DNA of 64,000 bases. Source: Arthrobacter antioxidans (GTDB lineage Bacteria > Actinomycetota > Actinomycetes > Actinomycetales > Micrococcaceae). The stretch covers positions 558,001 through 622,000 of the forward strand of contig NZ_CP095501.1 of the NCBI RefSeq assembly GCF_023100725.1, read 5' to 3'. How positions within the stretch are numbered: the stretch's first letter is position 1; every line of letters starts with the position of its first letter. Below the pieces are notes generated by a model that worked only from the letters and a program-made list of their open reading frames with translations, searched no databases and was not told the DNA's origin. Positions 8,685-18,962 of the stretch are shown here, one piece after another. A program made the position numbers and the translations under genes.

Positions 8685-11153
8685 ATGGACATGCTCTTCG
8701 ATCCCTACGTCTCCCCGCCCACACCCGCCGAGAAGAAGCGTGCCCGGGAGGCGGCGATGGCGGCGGCGCCCGAAGCGGCCGACCCGGCTACGGAGCACGT
8801 CCCCTCCCGCGCCGGCGTGGACGAGGAGCGTGCCCGGGAACTCCTGCTGGGACTGAACCCCCAGCAGGAGGAGGCCGTGAAGCACGGGGGATCACCGCTG
8901 CTGATCGTCGCCGGCGCCGGTTCGGGCAAGACCCGCGTGCTCAGCCACCGGATCGCCTACCTGCTGGCCACCGGCCGCTCGCACCCGGGGCAGGTCCTCG
9001 CCATCACCTTCACCAACAAGGCCGCCGCCGAGATGCGGGAACGCATCGAGGGCCTGATCGGCGACGTCGCGAAGCGGATGTGGATCTCCACGTTCCACTC
9101 CTCCTGCGTGCGCATCCTCCGCCGCGAGGCCGCCTCCGTGGGCCTCAACTCGAACTTCTCCATCTACGACTCCGCCGACACGCTGCGGCTCATCACGCTC
9201 GTGGCCAAGGGGCTGGACCTCGACCCCAAGAAGTTCGCACCCAAGGCCATCCAGCACAAGATCAGCGCCCTCAAGAACGAGCTCATCGACGAGGAGACGT
9301 TCGCCTCGACCGCCGGCCTGTCCGATCCCTTCGAGCAGGCCGTCGCCGAGGTCTACTCGGGCTACGCCCAGCGCATGCGCCAGGCCAACGCCATGGACTT
9401 CGACGACCTGATCGCCCAGACCGTCTACATGTTCCGGGCCTTCCCCGGCGTGGCCGACTACTACCGGCGGCGCTTCCGCCACGTCCTCGTCGACGAGTAC
9501 CAGGACACCAACCACGCGCAGTACGCCCTGGTCCGGGAGATCGTCGGTGTGCCGGGCGAATCCACCGACGACCCGGCGGAGCTGACCGTCGTCGGCGATT
9601 CCGACCAGTCCATCTACGCGTTCCGCGGCGCCGACGTGCGGAACATCGTCGAGTTCGAGAACGACTACCCGAGCGCCCGCACCATCCTGCTCGAGCAGAA
9701 CTACCGCTCCACCCAGAACATCCTCACCGCCGCGAACGCCGTCATCTCCCGGAACCCCGACCGCCCGGAGAAGCGGCTGTGGACGGCCGAGGGCAGCGGC
9801 GAGAAGATCGTCGGCTACGTGGGCGAGAACGAGCACGAGGAGGCCCGCTTCATCGCCGAGGAGATCGACCGCCTCCAGGACGAGGACGGCATCCGGCCCG
9901 GCGACGTCGCGATCTTCTACCGCACCAACGCCCAGTCACGCTCCGTCGAGGAGATCCTGCTGCGCGTCGGCCTGCCCTACAAGGTGGTGGGCGGGACCCG
10001 CTTCTACGAGCGCAAGGAGATCAAGGACGCCCTGGCGTACCTGCGCGTGCTCGTGAACCAGGACGACGTCGTCAACCTGCGCCGCATCCTCAACGAACCC
10101 AAGCGGGGCATCGGCGACCGCGCCGAGTACGCCGTCGCGTCCCTGGGCGAACGCGAGCGCATCAGCTTCATGGAGGCCCTGCGGCGGGCCGACCACGCGC
10201 CGGGCATGGCGACGCGCTCCGTCAACGCCGTGACCGGATTCGTGAAGCTCATCGACGACCTCGCGGAGGTCGCGAGCGGCTCGGGCGCCTCTGCCGCCCT
10301 GGAGGCCGTCCTGGAACAGACCGGCTACCTGGAACAGCTGCGCACCAGCAACGACCCTCAGGACGAGTCCCGCGTGGAGAACCTGGCCGAGCTCGTCGCC
10401 GTCGTCCGCGAGTTCGAGAGGGACAACCCCGAGGGCACGCTGGGCGATTTCCTCGAGCAGGTGGCCCTCGTGGCCGACGCCGACCAGATCCCCGACGCCC
10501 CCGAGGGCTCGGCCGCCGATGTGCAGCGCGCCGTCGAGGAGGCCCGGCGCCAGGGCGTCGTCACCCTCATGACGCTGCACACCGCCAAGGGCCTCGAATT
10601 CCCCGTGGTGTTCCTCACCGGCATGGAACAGGGCATCTTCCCGCACCAGCGCTCCGCCACCGATCCGAAGGAACTGGCCGAGGAGCGGCGCCTCGCCTAC
10701 GTGGGCCTGACCCGTGCCCGGCAGCGCCTCTACATCACGCGCTCCGAGGTGCGCAGCATGTGGGGGCAGAGCCAGTACAACCCGGCGAGCCAGTTCGTCA
10801 GCGAGATCCCGGAGGAGCTCATCCACTGGAAGCGCGAGGGCGCGGCGAAGCCGGCCTGGACCTCCGGCGGCGGCAGTGCCGGCGGTCCGCGGTTCAGCGG
10901 GTCCTACTGGGGTGCGAGCGGCGGCGGGTTCTCCGGCGGAGCCCCCGCGCCGTCCAAGAGCGTGGGGCGCGTGCAGCCCCAGAAGGAAGTCGTGTCCGTC
11001 ACGGTCGGCGACCACGTCAACCACACGAGTTTCGGCAACGGCACGGTGCTGTCCGTCGAGGGTGCGGGCGACAAGACCGTGGCCAAGGTCCGGTTCGACG
11101 TCGGCGAGAAGCGGCTGCTGCTGCGCTACGCACCGCTCACCAAGGTGGCCTGA
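8685..11153 (+). CDS. pcrA: ATP-dependent 3'-5' DNA helicase UvrD/PcrA
   Basis: An 822-residue superfamily 1 helicase, the full length expected for PcrA/UvrD1. It unwinds DNA in nucleotide excision repair, mismatch processing and removal of stalled complexes. Motifs in order are: Q-motif 'LNPQQEEAV', Walker A 'AGAGSGKT', motif II 'DEYQDTN', motif III 'GDSDQSIYAFRGA', motif IV 'QNYRST' and 'HTAKGLEFPVVF'. The C-terminal tail (about residues 720-770) is Gly/Ser-rich, then an SH3-like end 'GDHVNHTSFGNGTV', the RNA-polymerase-contacting domain in PcrA. A TAGACT box (8670-8675) and a GAGG ribosome site precede the ATG. Confidence 0.96.
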   Translation: MDMLFDPYVSPPTPAEKKRAREAAMAAAPEAADPATEHVPSRAGVDEERARELLLGLNPQQEEAVKHGGSPLLIVAGAGSGKTRVLSHRIAYLLATGRSHPGQVLAITFTNKAAAEMRERIEGLIGDVAKRMWISTFHSSCVRILRREAASVGLNSNFSIYDSADTLRLITLVAKGLDLDPKKFAPKAIQHKISALKNELIDEETFASTAGLSDPFEQAVAEVYSGYAQRMRQANAMDFDDLIAQTVYMFRAFPGVADYYRRRFRHVLVDEYQDTNHAQYALVREIVGVPGESTDDPAELTVVGDSDQSIYAFRGADVRNIVEFENDYPSARTILLEQNYRSTQNILTAANAVISRNPDRPEKRLWTAEGSGEKIVGYVGENEHEEARFIAEEIDRLQDEDGIRPGDVAIFYRTNAQSRSVEEILLRVGLPYKVVGGTRFYERKEIKDALAYLRVLVNQDDVVNLRRILNEPKRGIGDRAEYAVASLGERERISFMEALRRADHAPGMATRSVNAVTGFVKLIDDLAEVASGSGASAALEAVLEQTGYLEQLRTSNDPQDESRVENLAELVAVVREFERDNPEGTLGDFLEQVALVADADQIPDAPEGSAADVQRAVEEARRQGVVTLMTLHTAKGLEFPVVFLTGMEQGIFPHQRSATDPKELAEERRLAYVGLTRARQRLYITRSEVRSMWGQSQYNPASQFVSEIPEELIHWKREGAAKPAWTSGGGSAGGPRFSGSYWGASGGGFSGGAPAPSKSVGRVQPQKEVVSVTVGDHVNHTSFGNGTVLSVEGAGDKTVAKVRFDVGEKRLLLRYAPLTKVA

Positions 11154-11229
11154 CCACCTCGATCGTCGTCGGGACCCGGATAGCAGTTCCCGACCCCCGG
11201 GCGCAAATTTCTACAGGAGATAGAAGTGT

Positions 11230-11277
11230 GGCCTTCCTCACGAAACCGATAGTCTGGGGAAGGCCTCGGGCCCGAGG
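11230..11277. other. Inverted repeats in the sucCD leader
   Basis: GGCCTTCC (11230-11237) pairs with GGAAGGCC (11258-11265), and a perfect 14-bp palindrome CCTCGGG/CCCGAGG follows at 11264-11277, overlapping the second arm by two bases. A TAGTCT box (11250-11255) sits in the loop of the first repeat. The pair may end pcrA transcription, act as an operator for sucCD, or both. Confidence 0.4.
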
Positions 11278-11329
11278 GGCTAAAGTTCCCTCTTGTAAAC
11301 CTACTTCGACGTAGAAGGACACTAGCTAA

Positions 11330-12496
11330 GTGGACCTGTTTGAATATCAGGCGCGCGATCTTTTCGAGGCACACGGGGTTCCCGTGCTGGCCGGCATCGT
11401 GGCGCAGACCCCAGAAGAAGCCAGAGCAGCAGCCGAGAAGATCGGCGGTGTCGTGGTCGTCAAGGCCCAGGTCAAGGTGGGCGGTCGCGGCAAAGCCGGC
11501 GGCGTCAAGGTCGCCAAGACCCCCGATGAGGCCTTCGCCTACGCGTCGGACATCCTCGGGATGGACATCAAGGGGCACACGGTCCACAAGGTGATGATCG
11601 CCCAGGGCGCCGACATCGCCGAGGAGTACTACTTCTCCGTGCTGCTCGACCGCTCCAACCGCAACTACCTGGCCATGTGCTCGGTGGAGGGCGGCATGGA
11701 GATCGAGCAGCTCGCCGTCGAACGCCCCGATGCGCTCGCACGCATCGCCGTCGACGCCGGCACGGGCATCGACCAGGCCAAGGCCGAGGAGATCGTCGAC
11801 GCCGCAGGCTTCGCCCCCGAACTCCGCGAGGGCGTCGTCCACGCCATCCTCAAGCTGTGGGACGTCTTCGTGAAGGAGGACGCCACGCTGGTGGAGGTCA
11901 ACCCGCTGGTGAAGACCGGGAACGGCGACATCCTCGCGCTCGACGGCAAGGTCACGATCGACGAGAACGCCGGGTTCCGCCACGCGGACCATGCCGCGCT
12001 CGAGGACACGGACTCCACCGATCCGCTCGAGGCCAAGGCCAAGGAGCACGACCTCAACTACGTCAAGCTCGACGGCGAAGTCGGCATCATCGGTAACGGC
12101 GCCGGGCTCGTCATGTCCACCCTCGACGTCGTCGCCTACGCCGGCGAGGCCCACGGCGGCGTGCTGCCCGCCAACTTCCTCGACATCGGCGGCGGAGCCT
12201 CGGCCGAGGTCATGGCCGCCGGCCTCGACGTCATCCTCAACGATGCGCAGGTCAAGAGCGTCTTCGTGAACGTCTTCGGCGGCATCACCGCGTGCGACGC
12301 CGTCGCCAACGGCATCGTCAAGGCCCTCGAGATGCTCGGCGACGAGGCCAACAAGCCCCTCGTGGTGCGCCTCGACGGCAACAACGTCGAGGAGGGCCGC
12401 CGCATCCTCGCCGACGCCAACCACCCGCTGGTCACGCTCGCCGACACCATGGACGAAGGCGCCGACAAGGCCGCCGCGCTGGCCAACGGAAAGTAA
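11330..12496 (+). CDS. sucC: Succinyl-CoA ligase (ADP-forming), beta subunit
   Basis: A 388-residue ATP-grasp subunit that, with SucD, converts succinyl-CoA to succinate with formation of ATP or GTP in the citric acid cycle. The N-terminus '[19 protein letters not shown]' and the grasp loop '[16 protein letters not shown]' are typical, as are 'VEVNPLV' and '[14 protein letters not shown]' towards the C-terminal domain. The start is GTG at 11330; AGAAGGA lies 11 bases upstream. The sucD gene begins 12 bases after the stop codon. Confidence 0.97.
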   Translation: MDLFEYQARDLFEAHGVPVLAGIVAQTPEEARAAAEKIGGVVVVKAQVKVGGRGKAGGVKVAKTPDEAFAYASDILGMDIKGHTVHKVMIAQGADIAEEYYFSVLLDRSNRNYLAMCSVEGGMEIEQLAVERPDALARIAVDAGTGIDQAKAEEIVDAAGFAPELREGVVHAILKLWDVFVKEDATLVEVNPLVKTGNGDILALDGKVTIDENAGFRHADHAALEDTDSTDPLEAKAKEHDLNYVKLDGEVGIIGNGAGLVMSTLDVVAYAGEAHGGVLPANFLDIGGGASAEVMAAGLDVILNDAQVKSVFVNVFGGITACDAVANGIVKALEMLGDEANKPLVVRLDGNNVEEGRRILADANHPLVTLADTMDEGADKAAALANGK

Positions 12497-12508
12497 AGGG
12501 TTCCCCAC

Positions 12509-13411
<903 letters not shown>

Positions 13412-13426
13412 TCCCCGTGATCCGAC

Positions 13427-13460
13427 AAGCCTCCTCCGCATGCATGCGGGGGAGGCTTTC
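13427..13460 (+). terminator. Rho-independent terminator of sucCD
   Basis: AAGCCTCC (13427-13434) pairs with GGAGGCTT (13451-13458), enclosing a self-complementary CCGCATGCATGCGG core, followed by a short T-run. Confidence 0.85.
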
Positions 13461-13525
13461 GCGTGGGAGGGACCGGTGGCCCCATCACCGGAACCAGGGG
13501 ACGATCACCAGCAGGAGTTGAGGGC

Positions 13526-14953
13526 ATGAGCAGCCTGACCAGGAACGGCACCGCCGTCACGGCGGTCGACGACGGGCACCGGCAGCGCCGACACCTCCGA
13601 CGCGCCACCTGGGTGGCGACCCTCGGCGGCCTGCTGTTCGGGTTCGACACCGGCGTCATCAACGGCGCGCTGCCGTTCATGGTGGACGATCTCCGCCTCA
13701 CGGCCTTCACCGAAGGCCTCGTTGCGAGCTCGCTCGTCTTCGGCGCCGCGTTCGGTGCCCTCGCCGGGGGCCGGCTCGCCGACGCCTACGGACGGCGCCG
13801 GATGCTCATGGTGCTCGCGGCCGTCTTCCTCGGGGGAACGCTCGGCTCCGCCCTCGCCCCCGATGTCACGGTCATGGTCGCCTCGCGGCTCGTCCTCGGG
13901 CTGGCGGTCGGCGGGGCCTCGGTGCTCGTCCCGATCTTCCTCGCCGAACTCTCCCCGGCCGCCCGCCGCGGGCAGGTGGTGACCCGCAACGAGCTCATGA
14001 TCGTGACGGGCCAGCTCCTGGCGTTCAGCAGCAGCGCCTTCCTCGGCAGCTTCTTCGGTGACAGCCACGGCATCTGGCGGTGGATGCTCGTCCTGGCCAC
14101 GCTGCCGGCCATCGGCCTCTGGATCGGTATGTACTTCGTGCCGGAGAGCCCCCGCTGGCTCGCGGCGCGGGGCGCGTTCGGGTCCGCCCTGCGGGTCCTG
14201 GAGACCCTCCGCCCGCCGGCCGCCGCGCAGGGCGAGTTCGCCGCACTCAAGGCGCTGGCCGTCGAGGACCGCGGGCAGGACCGCGCGAGCATCCGCGACC
14301 TGCGCCAGCCCTGGCTCCGCCGCATCGTCGTCGTCGGCCTCGGTCTCGCCGTCATCCAGCAGATCACCGGCGTGAACTCGATCATGTACTACGGGACGCG
14401 GATCCTCGAGGTCGCAGGGTTCGGGACGCAGGCCGCGCTCACCGCGAACATCGCCAACGGGATCATCTCCGTCGCGGCGACCTTCGTCGGCATCTGGCTG
14501 CTCGGCCGGGTGGGGCGCCGCCCCATGATCCTCGTCGGGCAGATCGGGACGACGTCGGCCCTGCTCGCCATCGGCCTCGTCTCCCTCCTGGTGCCCGAGG
14601 GCACGACCCGGGGCTTCCTGGTCCTGGCCCTCACCGTCACCTTCCTGGCCTTCCAGCAGGGCGCGATCTCCCCGGTGACCTGGCTCATGCTGTCCGAGAT
14701 CTTCCCCATGCGGCTGCGGGGCCTCGGCATGGGCGCGGCGGTCTTCGTCCTGTGGATGGTCAATTTCGCTGTCAGCCTCAGCTTCCCGATCCTCATGGAC
14801 GCCATCGGCATCTCGTACACCTTCTTCGTGTTCGTGGTCCTCGGTGTCGCCGCGATCGTCTTCGCCCGCCGCCACATCCCCGAGACCCGCGGGAAGAGCC
14901 TGGAGGAACTGGAGCACCAGTTCAAGGAGGCGGTGGACGGGCGGCGGCGGTAG
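13526..14953 (+). CDS. Sugar porter MFS transporter
   Basis: A 475-residue, twelve-helix transporter of the sugar porter family (IolT/XylE/GalP-like). Family signatures are 'GFDTGVINGAL' in helix 1, 'ADAYGRRRMLM' in loop 2-3, 'PESPRWLAARG' after helix 6, 'QQITGVNSIMYYGTRI' in helix 7 and 'PETRGKSLEELE' at the end. The 'QQITGVN' segment is the sugar-binding region, so a hexose, pentose or inositol is the likely cargo, probably with H+. ATG 13526 has AGGAG nine bases upstream. No sugar catabolic gene lies beside it. Confidence 0.88.
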   Translation: MSSLTRNGTAVTAVDDGHRQRRHLRRATWVATLGGLLFGFDTGVINGALPFMVDDLRLTAFTEGLVASSLVFGAAFGALAGGRLADAYGRRRMLMVLAAVFLGGTLGSALAPDVTVMVASRLVLGLAVGGASVLVPIFLAELSPAARRGQVVTRNELMIVTGQLLAFSSSAFLGSFFGDSHGIWRWMLVLATLPAIGLWIGMYFVPESPRWLAARGAFGSALRVLETLRPPAAAQGEFAALKALAVEDRGQDRASIRDLRQPWLRRIVVVGLGLAVIQQITGVNSIMYYGTRILEVAGFGTQAALTANIANGIISVAATFVGIWLLGRVGRRPMILVGQIGTTSALLAIGLVSLLVPEGTTRGFLVLALTVTFLAFQQGAISPVTWLMLSEIFPMRLRGLGMGAAVFVLWMVNFAVSLSFPILMDAIGISYTFFVFVVLGVAAIVFARRHIPETRGKSLEELEHQFKEAVDGRRR

Positions 14954-15029
14954 AGCCCGCCCGTGCGCGGCTTGTAAGGTGACCGAAGGGGACAATCGAT
15001 TGCGTCAAGCAAGCTTCTAGGAGATCACC

Positions 15030-16085
15030 ATGCGCGCCACCATCATCCACGGGCCCGGCGACATCCGGGTCGAGGACCGGGACTACCCGAGCATCATCCG
15101 TCCCACGGACGCCGTCGTGAAGGTCACGGCATCCTGCGTCTGCGGCTCCGACCTCTGGCCGTACCGCGGGGTCCGGCCCACGAAGGAACCCAAGGCCATC
15201 GGCCACGAGTTCGTCGGCGTCGTGGAGTCGGTGGGCGACGACGTCCGCGACGTCGCAGTAGGCGACTTCGTGATCGCGCCGTTCGTGGACAGCTGCGGCA
15301 CGTGCCCGCAGTGCCTCAACGGCGTGACCGTGGCATGCGACCACCTGGTGGGCTGGGGCAGCACCGACGAGCACGGCGACTTCGTGCAGGGCGCCCAGGG
15401 CGAAGCCGTGCGTGTCCCGCAGGCCGACGGCACCCTGCGGAAGGTGGACGGCGTGACCGAGCCCGACGCCGCCCTGACGGCGAGCCTGCTGACCCTCTCC
15501 GACGTGATGTCCACCGGCCACCACGCCGCGGTGTCCGCGAACGTGGGCCCGGACAGCACCGTCGTCGTCGTGGGCGACGGCGCCGTGGGCCTGTGCGGGG
15601 TCCTCGCCGCGAAGCGCCTGGGGGCCGGGCGCATCATCGCCATGTCACGCCACGCCGACCGGCAGGAGCTCGCCCGCGAGTTCGGCGCCACGGACATCGT
15701 CGCCGAGCGCGGCGACGAGGGCGTGGAGAAGGTGCGCGAGCTGCTCGGGGGAGTCCTCGCCGACTCCGTCCTCGAATGCGTGGGCACGAAGGAGTCGATG
15801 GACCAGGCGCTGCGCAGCACGCGCCCCGGTGGACACCTGGGCTTCGTCGGCGTCCCCGCCGGCGGACCGGAACTGCCCATCGGCGTGCTCTTCGCGAAGA
15901 ACATCACCGTGGGCGGCGGGATGGCGCCGGCCCACACCTACATCCCGGAACTGCTGAAGGACGTCCTCGACGGGACGATCAACCCGGGCCGCGTCTTCGA
16001 CGTCGAGATGCCCCTCGAGGACGCCGCGGAGGCCTACAAGGCCATGGACGAGCGCCGCGCCATCAAGGTGCTCCTGAAGCCCTGA
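15030..16085 (+). CDS. Zinc-dependent alcohol dehydrogenase (MDR family)
   Basis: A 351-residue medium-chain dehydrogenase. The catalytic zinc ligands are seen in 'CVCGSDLW' and 'GHEFVGVV', and the structural-zinc cysteines in 'SCGTCPQC' plus the cysteine of 'VACDH'. The NAD(P)-binding segment is 'VVVGDGAVGLCGVLAAKRLGA', with GDGAVG in place of the common GxGxxG. It resembles Zn-dependent 'alcohol dehydrogenase catalytic domain' proteins of unknown physiological substrate. AGGAGATCACC precedes the ATG. It forms its own transcription unit with a strong terminator. Confidence 0.85.
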   Translation: MRATIIHGPGDIRVEDRDYPSIIRPTDAVVKVTASCVCGSDLWPYRGVRPTKEPKAIGHEFVGVVESVGDDVRDVAVGDFVIAPFVDSCGTCPQCLNGVTVACDHLVGWGSTDEHGDFVQGAQGEAVRVPQADGTLRKVDGVTEPDAALTASLLTLSDVMSTGHHAAVSANVGPDSTVVVVGDGAVGLCGVLAAKRLGAGRIIAMSRHADRQELAREFGATDIVAERGDEGVEKVRELLGGVLADSVLECVGTKESMDQALRSTRPGGHLGFVGVPAGGPELPIGVLFAKNITVGGGMAPAHTYIPELLKDVLDGTINPGRVFDVEMPLEDAAEAYKAMDERRAIKVLLKP

Positions 16086-16098
16086 CCGCAGCACGCTC

Positions 16099-16139
16099 CG
16101 ACGCCGAAGGGTCCTCCTCGCGGGGGCCCTTCGGCGTCG
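16099..16139 (+). terminator. Terminator after alcohol dehydrogenase
   Basis: A 13-bp perfect stem, CGACGCCGAAGGG/CCCTTCGGCGTCG, with a 15-base loop, 13 bases after the stop codon. Confidence 0.75.
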
Positions 16140-16166
16140 GACCCCGGGAGCGGGCAGAATGAGGGT

Positions 16167-16637
16167 ATGACGACGACGCCCGGCACGGATTCCGCCTACC
16201 TCATCTCCAGGGAACGCCTCATCGCGGCGCCCGCCGACCGCATCTTCGAGGTCCTCGCGACACCGGCGCTGCACAGTGTCATCGACGGGTCCGGGACGGT
16301 CCGCGGCGAGCAGCCCAACGGGCCGGCCCGCCTGTCGCTGGGCGCGAAGTTCGGGATGGACATGACGATGGGCGCCTCCTACAAGATCCTGAACCGTGTG
16401 GTCGAGTTCGAGGAGGGTCGCCGGATCGCCTGGCGGCACTTCTCCGCCCACGTCTGGCGGTACACGCTCGAACCCCGGGACGGCGGGACGCTCGTGCGCG
16501 AGGAGTGGGACGGACGCGCCGTGCGGTGGCGGTTCGTGTTCAGGCTCACGGGCTTCACGCGCCGGCACCCCGCGAGCATCGAGGCGACCCTCGGGAAACT
16601 CGAGGACTACGTCCTGCAGCAGCACGACCCCGCGTAG
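16167..16637 (+). CDS. SRPBCC-family (polyketide cyclase/dehydrase-like) protein
   Basis: A 156-residue START/Bet v1-like ligand-binding fold protein. Characteristic segments are 'SRERLIAAPADRIFEVLATPALHSVIDGSG', of which the first 20 residues are the N-terminal strand and helix, then 'FEEGRRIAWRHFS' and 'TLVREEWDGR'. Members bind hydrophobic ligands or act in detoxification, and the ligand here is unknown. A CAGAAT box (16155-16160) lies 6 bases before the ATG, which suggests a leaderless start, though GAGGG in the gap could also act as a ribosome site. Confidence 0.78.
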   Translation: MTTTPGTDSAYLISRERLIAAPADRIFEVLATPALHSVIDGSGTVRGEQPNGPARLSLGAKFGMDMTMGASYKILNRVVEFEEGRRIAWRHFSAHVWRYTLEPRDGGTLVREEWDGRAVRWRFVFRLTGFTRRHPASIEATLGKLEDYVLQQHDPA

Positions 16638-16664
16638 GCGCGTCCCGGGCGGACGCCCCGTTCC

Positions 16665-17597
16665 TCACGGGGTGCGCAGTTCCTCCGGGTGCACGACGAT
16701 GTCCACCAGGGCGCCGTTGCGCCACACCGTCATCTCCATGCGGCGGCCGATCGCCGTCTCCACCATCAGCCGCTGGATGCCCGTCGCGCTGCGGACCGCG
16801 GCGTGGTCGAGTGACACGACCACGTCACCGGCCCGTGCCCCGGCGCCCGCGGCAGGACTGCCCGCGACGACGGAGGCCACCTGCATCCCGGTGCGCGATC
16901 CGACCCGGGCCGCGAGCTCGGGGGAGAGGGTGATCTGGGCTCCGACCACCCCCAGCCATGCACGCCGCACCCGGCCCCGGGTGATGAGCGCGTCGATGAT
17001 CTCACGGGTGGTCGGGTTGATCGGCACGGCCAGGCCGAGCCCTATGCCGGCGACGGCGGTGTTGACGCCGACCATGCGGCCGGCGCTGTCGGCGAGCACG
17101 CCTCCGCTGTTGCCCGGATTCAGGATCGCGTCGGTCTGGATGACCTCGTCCACGACGCGCCCCGACAGCGTGGGCAGCGATCTGCCGAGCGCGGACACGA
17201 TCCCCGCGGTCACGCTGCCTGCCAGCCCGAGCGGGTTGCCGAGAGCGACCACGAGCTGCCCCACGCGGAGCCTGGTCGCATCCCCCCACGGCACCGGCGG
17301 GGGAGTGCTGCCCTCCGCTGCGAGGACGGCGAGGTCCGACAACGGATCCCTGCCGACGACGCGTGCGGGGAGGACGGATCCGTCGCCGAACGCGACCTCG
17401 GTCCGCTGCGCGCCGGCGACCACATGCGCGCTCGTCAGCAGGTGGCCTTCCGTGGAGATGACGGACGCGCTGCCTGCCCCCGCGCCGCGGGCGGTACGCA
17501 CCGAGACCGCCGCCACCGATGGCAGTGTCGACTCGGCGATCCGCACGACCGCCGCCGAGTACGCGTCGAGAGCGTCCTGCTCGTCCATACGGACCAT
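16665..17597 (-). CDS. Trypsin-like serine protease with PDZ domain (HtrA/DegP-like), no export signal
   Basis: About 310 residues from ATG 17597 (MVRMDEQDALD). The catalytic triad is complete: His58 in 'TSAHVV', Asp88 in 'DPLSDLAVL' and Ser164 in 'NPGNSGGV'. A PDZ domain fills about residues 215-305. HtrA proteases normally carry a signal peptide or membrane anchor; none is visible here even if the frame is extended to ATG 17645. The enzyme may act in the cytoplasm or be exported by another route. It stands between the SRPBCC gene (convergent) and the iron transporter gene (same strand, 88-base gap). Confidence 0.85.
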   Translation of the reverse strand: MVRMDEQDALDAYSAAVVRIAESTLPSVAAVSVRTARGAGAGSASVISTEGHLLTSAHVVAGAQRTEVAFGDGSVLPARVVGRDPLSDLAVLAAEGSTPPPVPWGDATRLRVGQLVVALGNPLGLAGSVTAGIVSALGRSLPTLSGRVVDEVIQTDAILNPGNSGGVLADSAGRMVGVNTAVAGIGLGLAVPINPTTREIIDALITRGRVRRAWLGVVGAQITLSPELAARVGSRTGMQVASVVAGSPAAGAGARAGDVVVSLDHAAVRSATGIQRLMVETAIGRRMEMTVWRNGALVDIVVHPEELRTP

Positions 17598-17685
17598 TGC
17601 AGCACCGCCGCGATCGCCGGGGAACGGCGTTCGCGCAGGGCGCACGCGGTTCCCCGGCTCCTTCCGATCCGGCCGGTGCGCGGGG

Positions 17686-18840
17686 TCATGCCACAGAGGT
17701 GCCGAACAGCAGGCCGAGTCCGTAGGTCACCGCGGCGGCGCCGAGCCCGATGCCCAGCTGCCGCAGCGCCAGCCGCAGCGGCGAGGCGCCGGACAGGAGG
17801 GCGACGACGGCGCCGGTCGCCATCAGCGCCAGTCCCACGAGCATGCAGGCGACGACGACGGCGAGCATGCCGCTCAGGCCCAGCAGGTACGGCAGGACCG
17901 GGATGATCGCCCCGGAGGCGAAGAAGCAGAAGCTCGAGGCGGCGGCCCCGAGGCCGGTGCCGACCGTCTCGTGCTCGTCGACGGCGTCGTCCTCCTCGGG
18001 CTGGAGCGAGAAGCTCGGGTCGCAGTCGCAGCCGAGCAGGCCCAGGCGTTCCGACGCGCGGTGCTCCGCGGCGGCGGGCGTCATCCCCCTCGCCCGGTAC
18101 ACCAGCACGAGCTCGTTCGCGGCGATGTCGAGTTCCTTGGCCGCCGTCAGTGTGATCTGCGTGGGGCGCGTGGCGGACAGGAGCTCGCGCTGGGACCGGA
18201 CGGACACGTACTCGCCGGCACCCATCGAGAGCGCGCCCGCGAGCAGGCCGGCCAGCCCGCTGAACAGGATGAACGACGTCGAGACGCCGGTCGCGCCGAT
18301 GCCCATGACCAGTGCGAGGTTGCTGACGAGGCCGTCGTTCGCGCCGAACACCGCGGCACGGAAGTTGCCCGAGAGCCGGTTGCGGCCGCGGGTCGCGAGG
18401 CCGCGCACCACCTCCTCGTGGATCTGTTCGTCGGCGACCATCGCGCTCGTGGCCGAAGGCTCGGACGCGTAGGGGGAGCGGCCCTCGGCCCGCTGGGCGA
18501 GGGCGAGGACGAAGACGGAGCCGAAGCGCCGTGCGAGCACGCCCAGGAGCCTGTTGCGGACGGAGGGCCGCAGGGGCCGTCCGGCGTCGTCGCCGAGGAG
18601 TTCGAGCCAGTGCGCCTCGTGGCGGCCCTCGGCCTCCGCGAGGCCGAGCAGGATCTCGCGCTCCTCGCCGGTCCTGCGCCGGGCGAGATCGCGGTAGGTG
18701 GCGGCCTCGGCGCGCTCGTCCGCGAGGTACTGGCGCCAGCGCTTCACGTCGTCGCGGGACGGGGGGCGTGCGGGCGTGTTCTCGGGGTCGTTCCGGGGGG
18801 TGTTCAAGGGGATGCTCCGGTTGCTCGGGCATGTGCGCAC
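17686..18840 (-). CDS. Ferritin-like domain fused to VIT1/CCC1 membrane transporter (MbfA-like)
   Basis: A 384-residue fusion. Residues about 28-150 form a rubrerythrin-type four-helix domain with candidate di-iron ligands in 'DERAEAATYRDLA', 'EAEGRHEAHW' and 'ADEQIHEEVV'. Residues 155-384 are the VIT1/CCC1 transporter domain ('FGANDGLVSNLALVMG', 'SMGAGEYVSVRSQRE', three further hydrophobic helices). The same architecture occurs in the rhizobial iron exporter MbfA, where the ferritin-like part senses or feeds Fe2+/Mn2+. I infer export of excess iron or manganese across the cytoplasmic membrane. 'GLLGCDCDPSF' adds two cysteines in the cytosolic loop. Confidence 0.88.
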   Translation of the reverse strand: MRTCPSNRSIPLNTPRNDPENTPARPPSRDDVKRWRQYLADERAEAATYRDLARRRTGEEREILLGLAEAEGRHEAHWLELLGDDAGRPLRPSVRNRLLGVLARRFGSVFVLALAQRAEGRSPYASEPSATSAMVADEQIHEEVVRGLATRGRNRLSGNFRAAVFGANDGLVSNLALVMGIGATGVSTSFILFSGLAGLLAGALSMGAGEYVSVRSQRELLSATRPTQITLTAAKELDIAANELVLVYRARGMTPAAAEHRASERLGLLGCDCDPSFSLQPEEDDAVDEHETVGTGLGAAASSFCFFASGAIIPVLPYLLGLSGMLAVVVACMLVGLALMATGAVVALLSGASPLRLALRQLGIGLGAAAVTYGLGLLFGTSVA

Positions 18841-18859
18841 CCCGGTCCGAAGCGGAAGA

Positions 18860-18897
18860 CTTCGGCCGGGACCACAGATGCGTCATATCGGCCGAAG
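18860..18897. promoter_or_regulatory. Inverted repeat upstream of the iron/manganese transporter gene
   Basis: CTTCGGCCG (18860-18868) and CGGCCGAAG (18889-18897) are exact 9-base inverted arms 20 bases apart, 20 bases upstream of the ATG at 18840. It could be an operator or a leader hairpin. It does not fit the yybP-ykoY manganese riboswitch. Confidence 0.4.
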
Positions 18898-18962
18898 GTC
18901 TCGCTCGCCGGTTCCACCGGTGGACTGCCGGGCGCCGATGGCGCCAGTATGTCGACAGGCCG

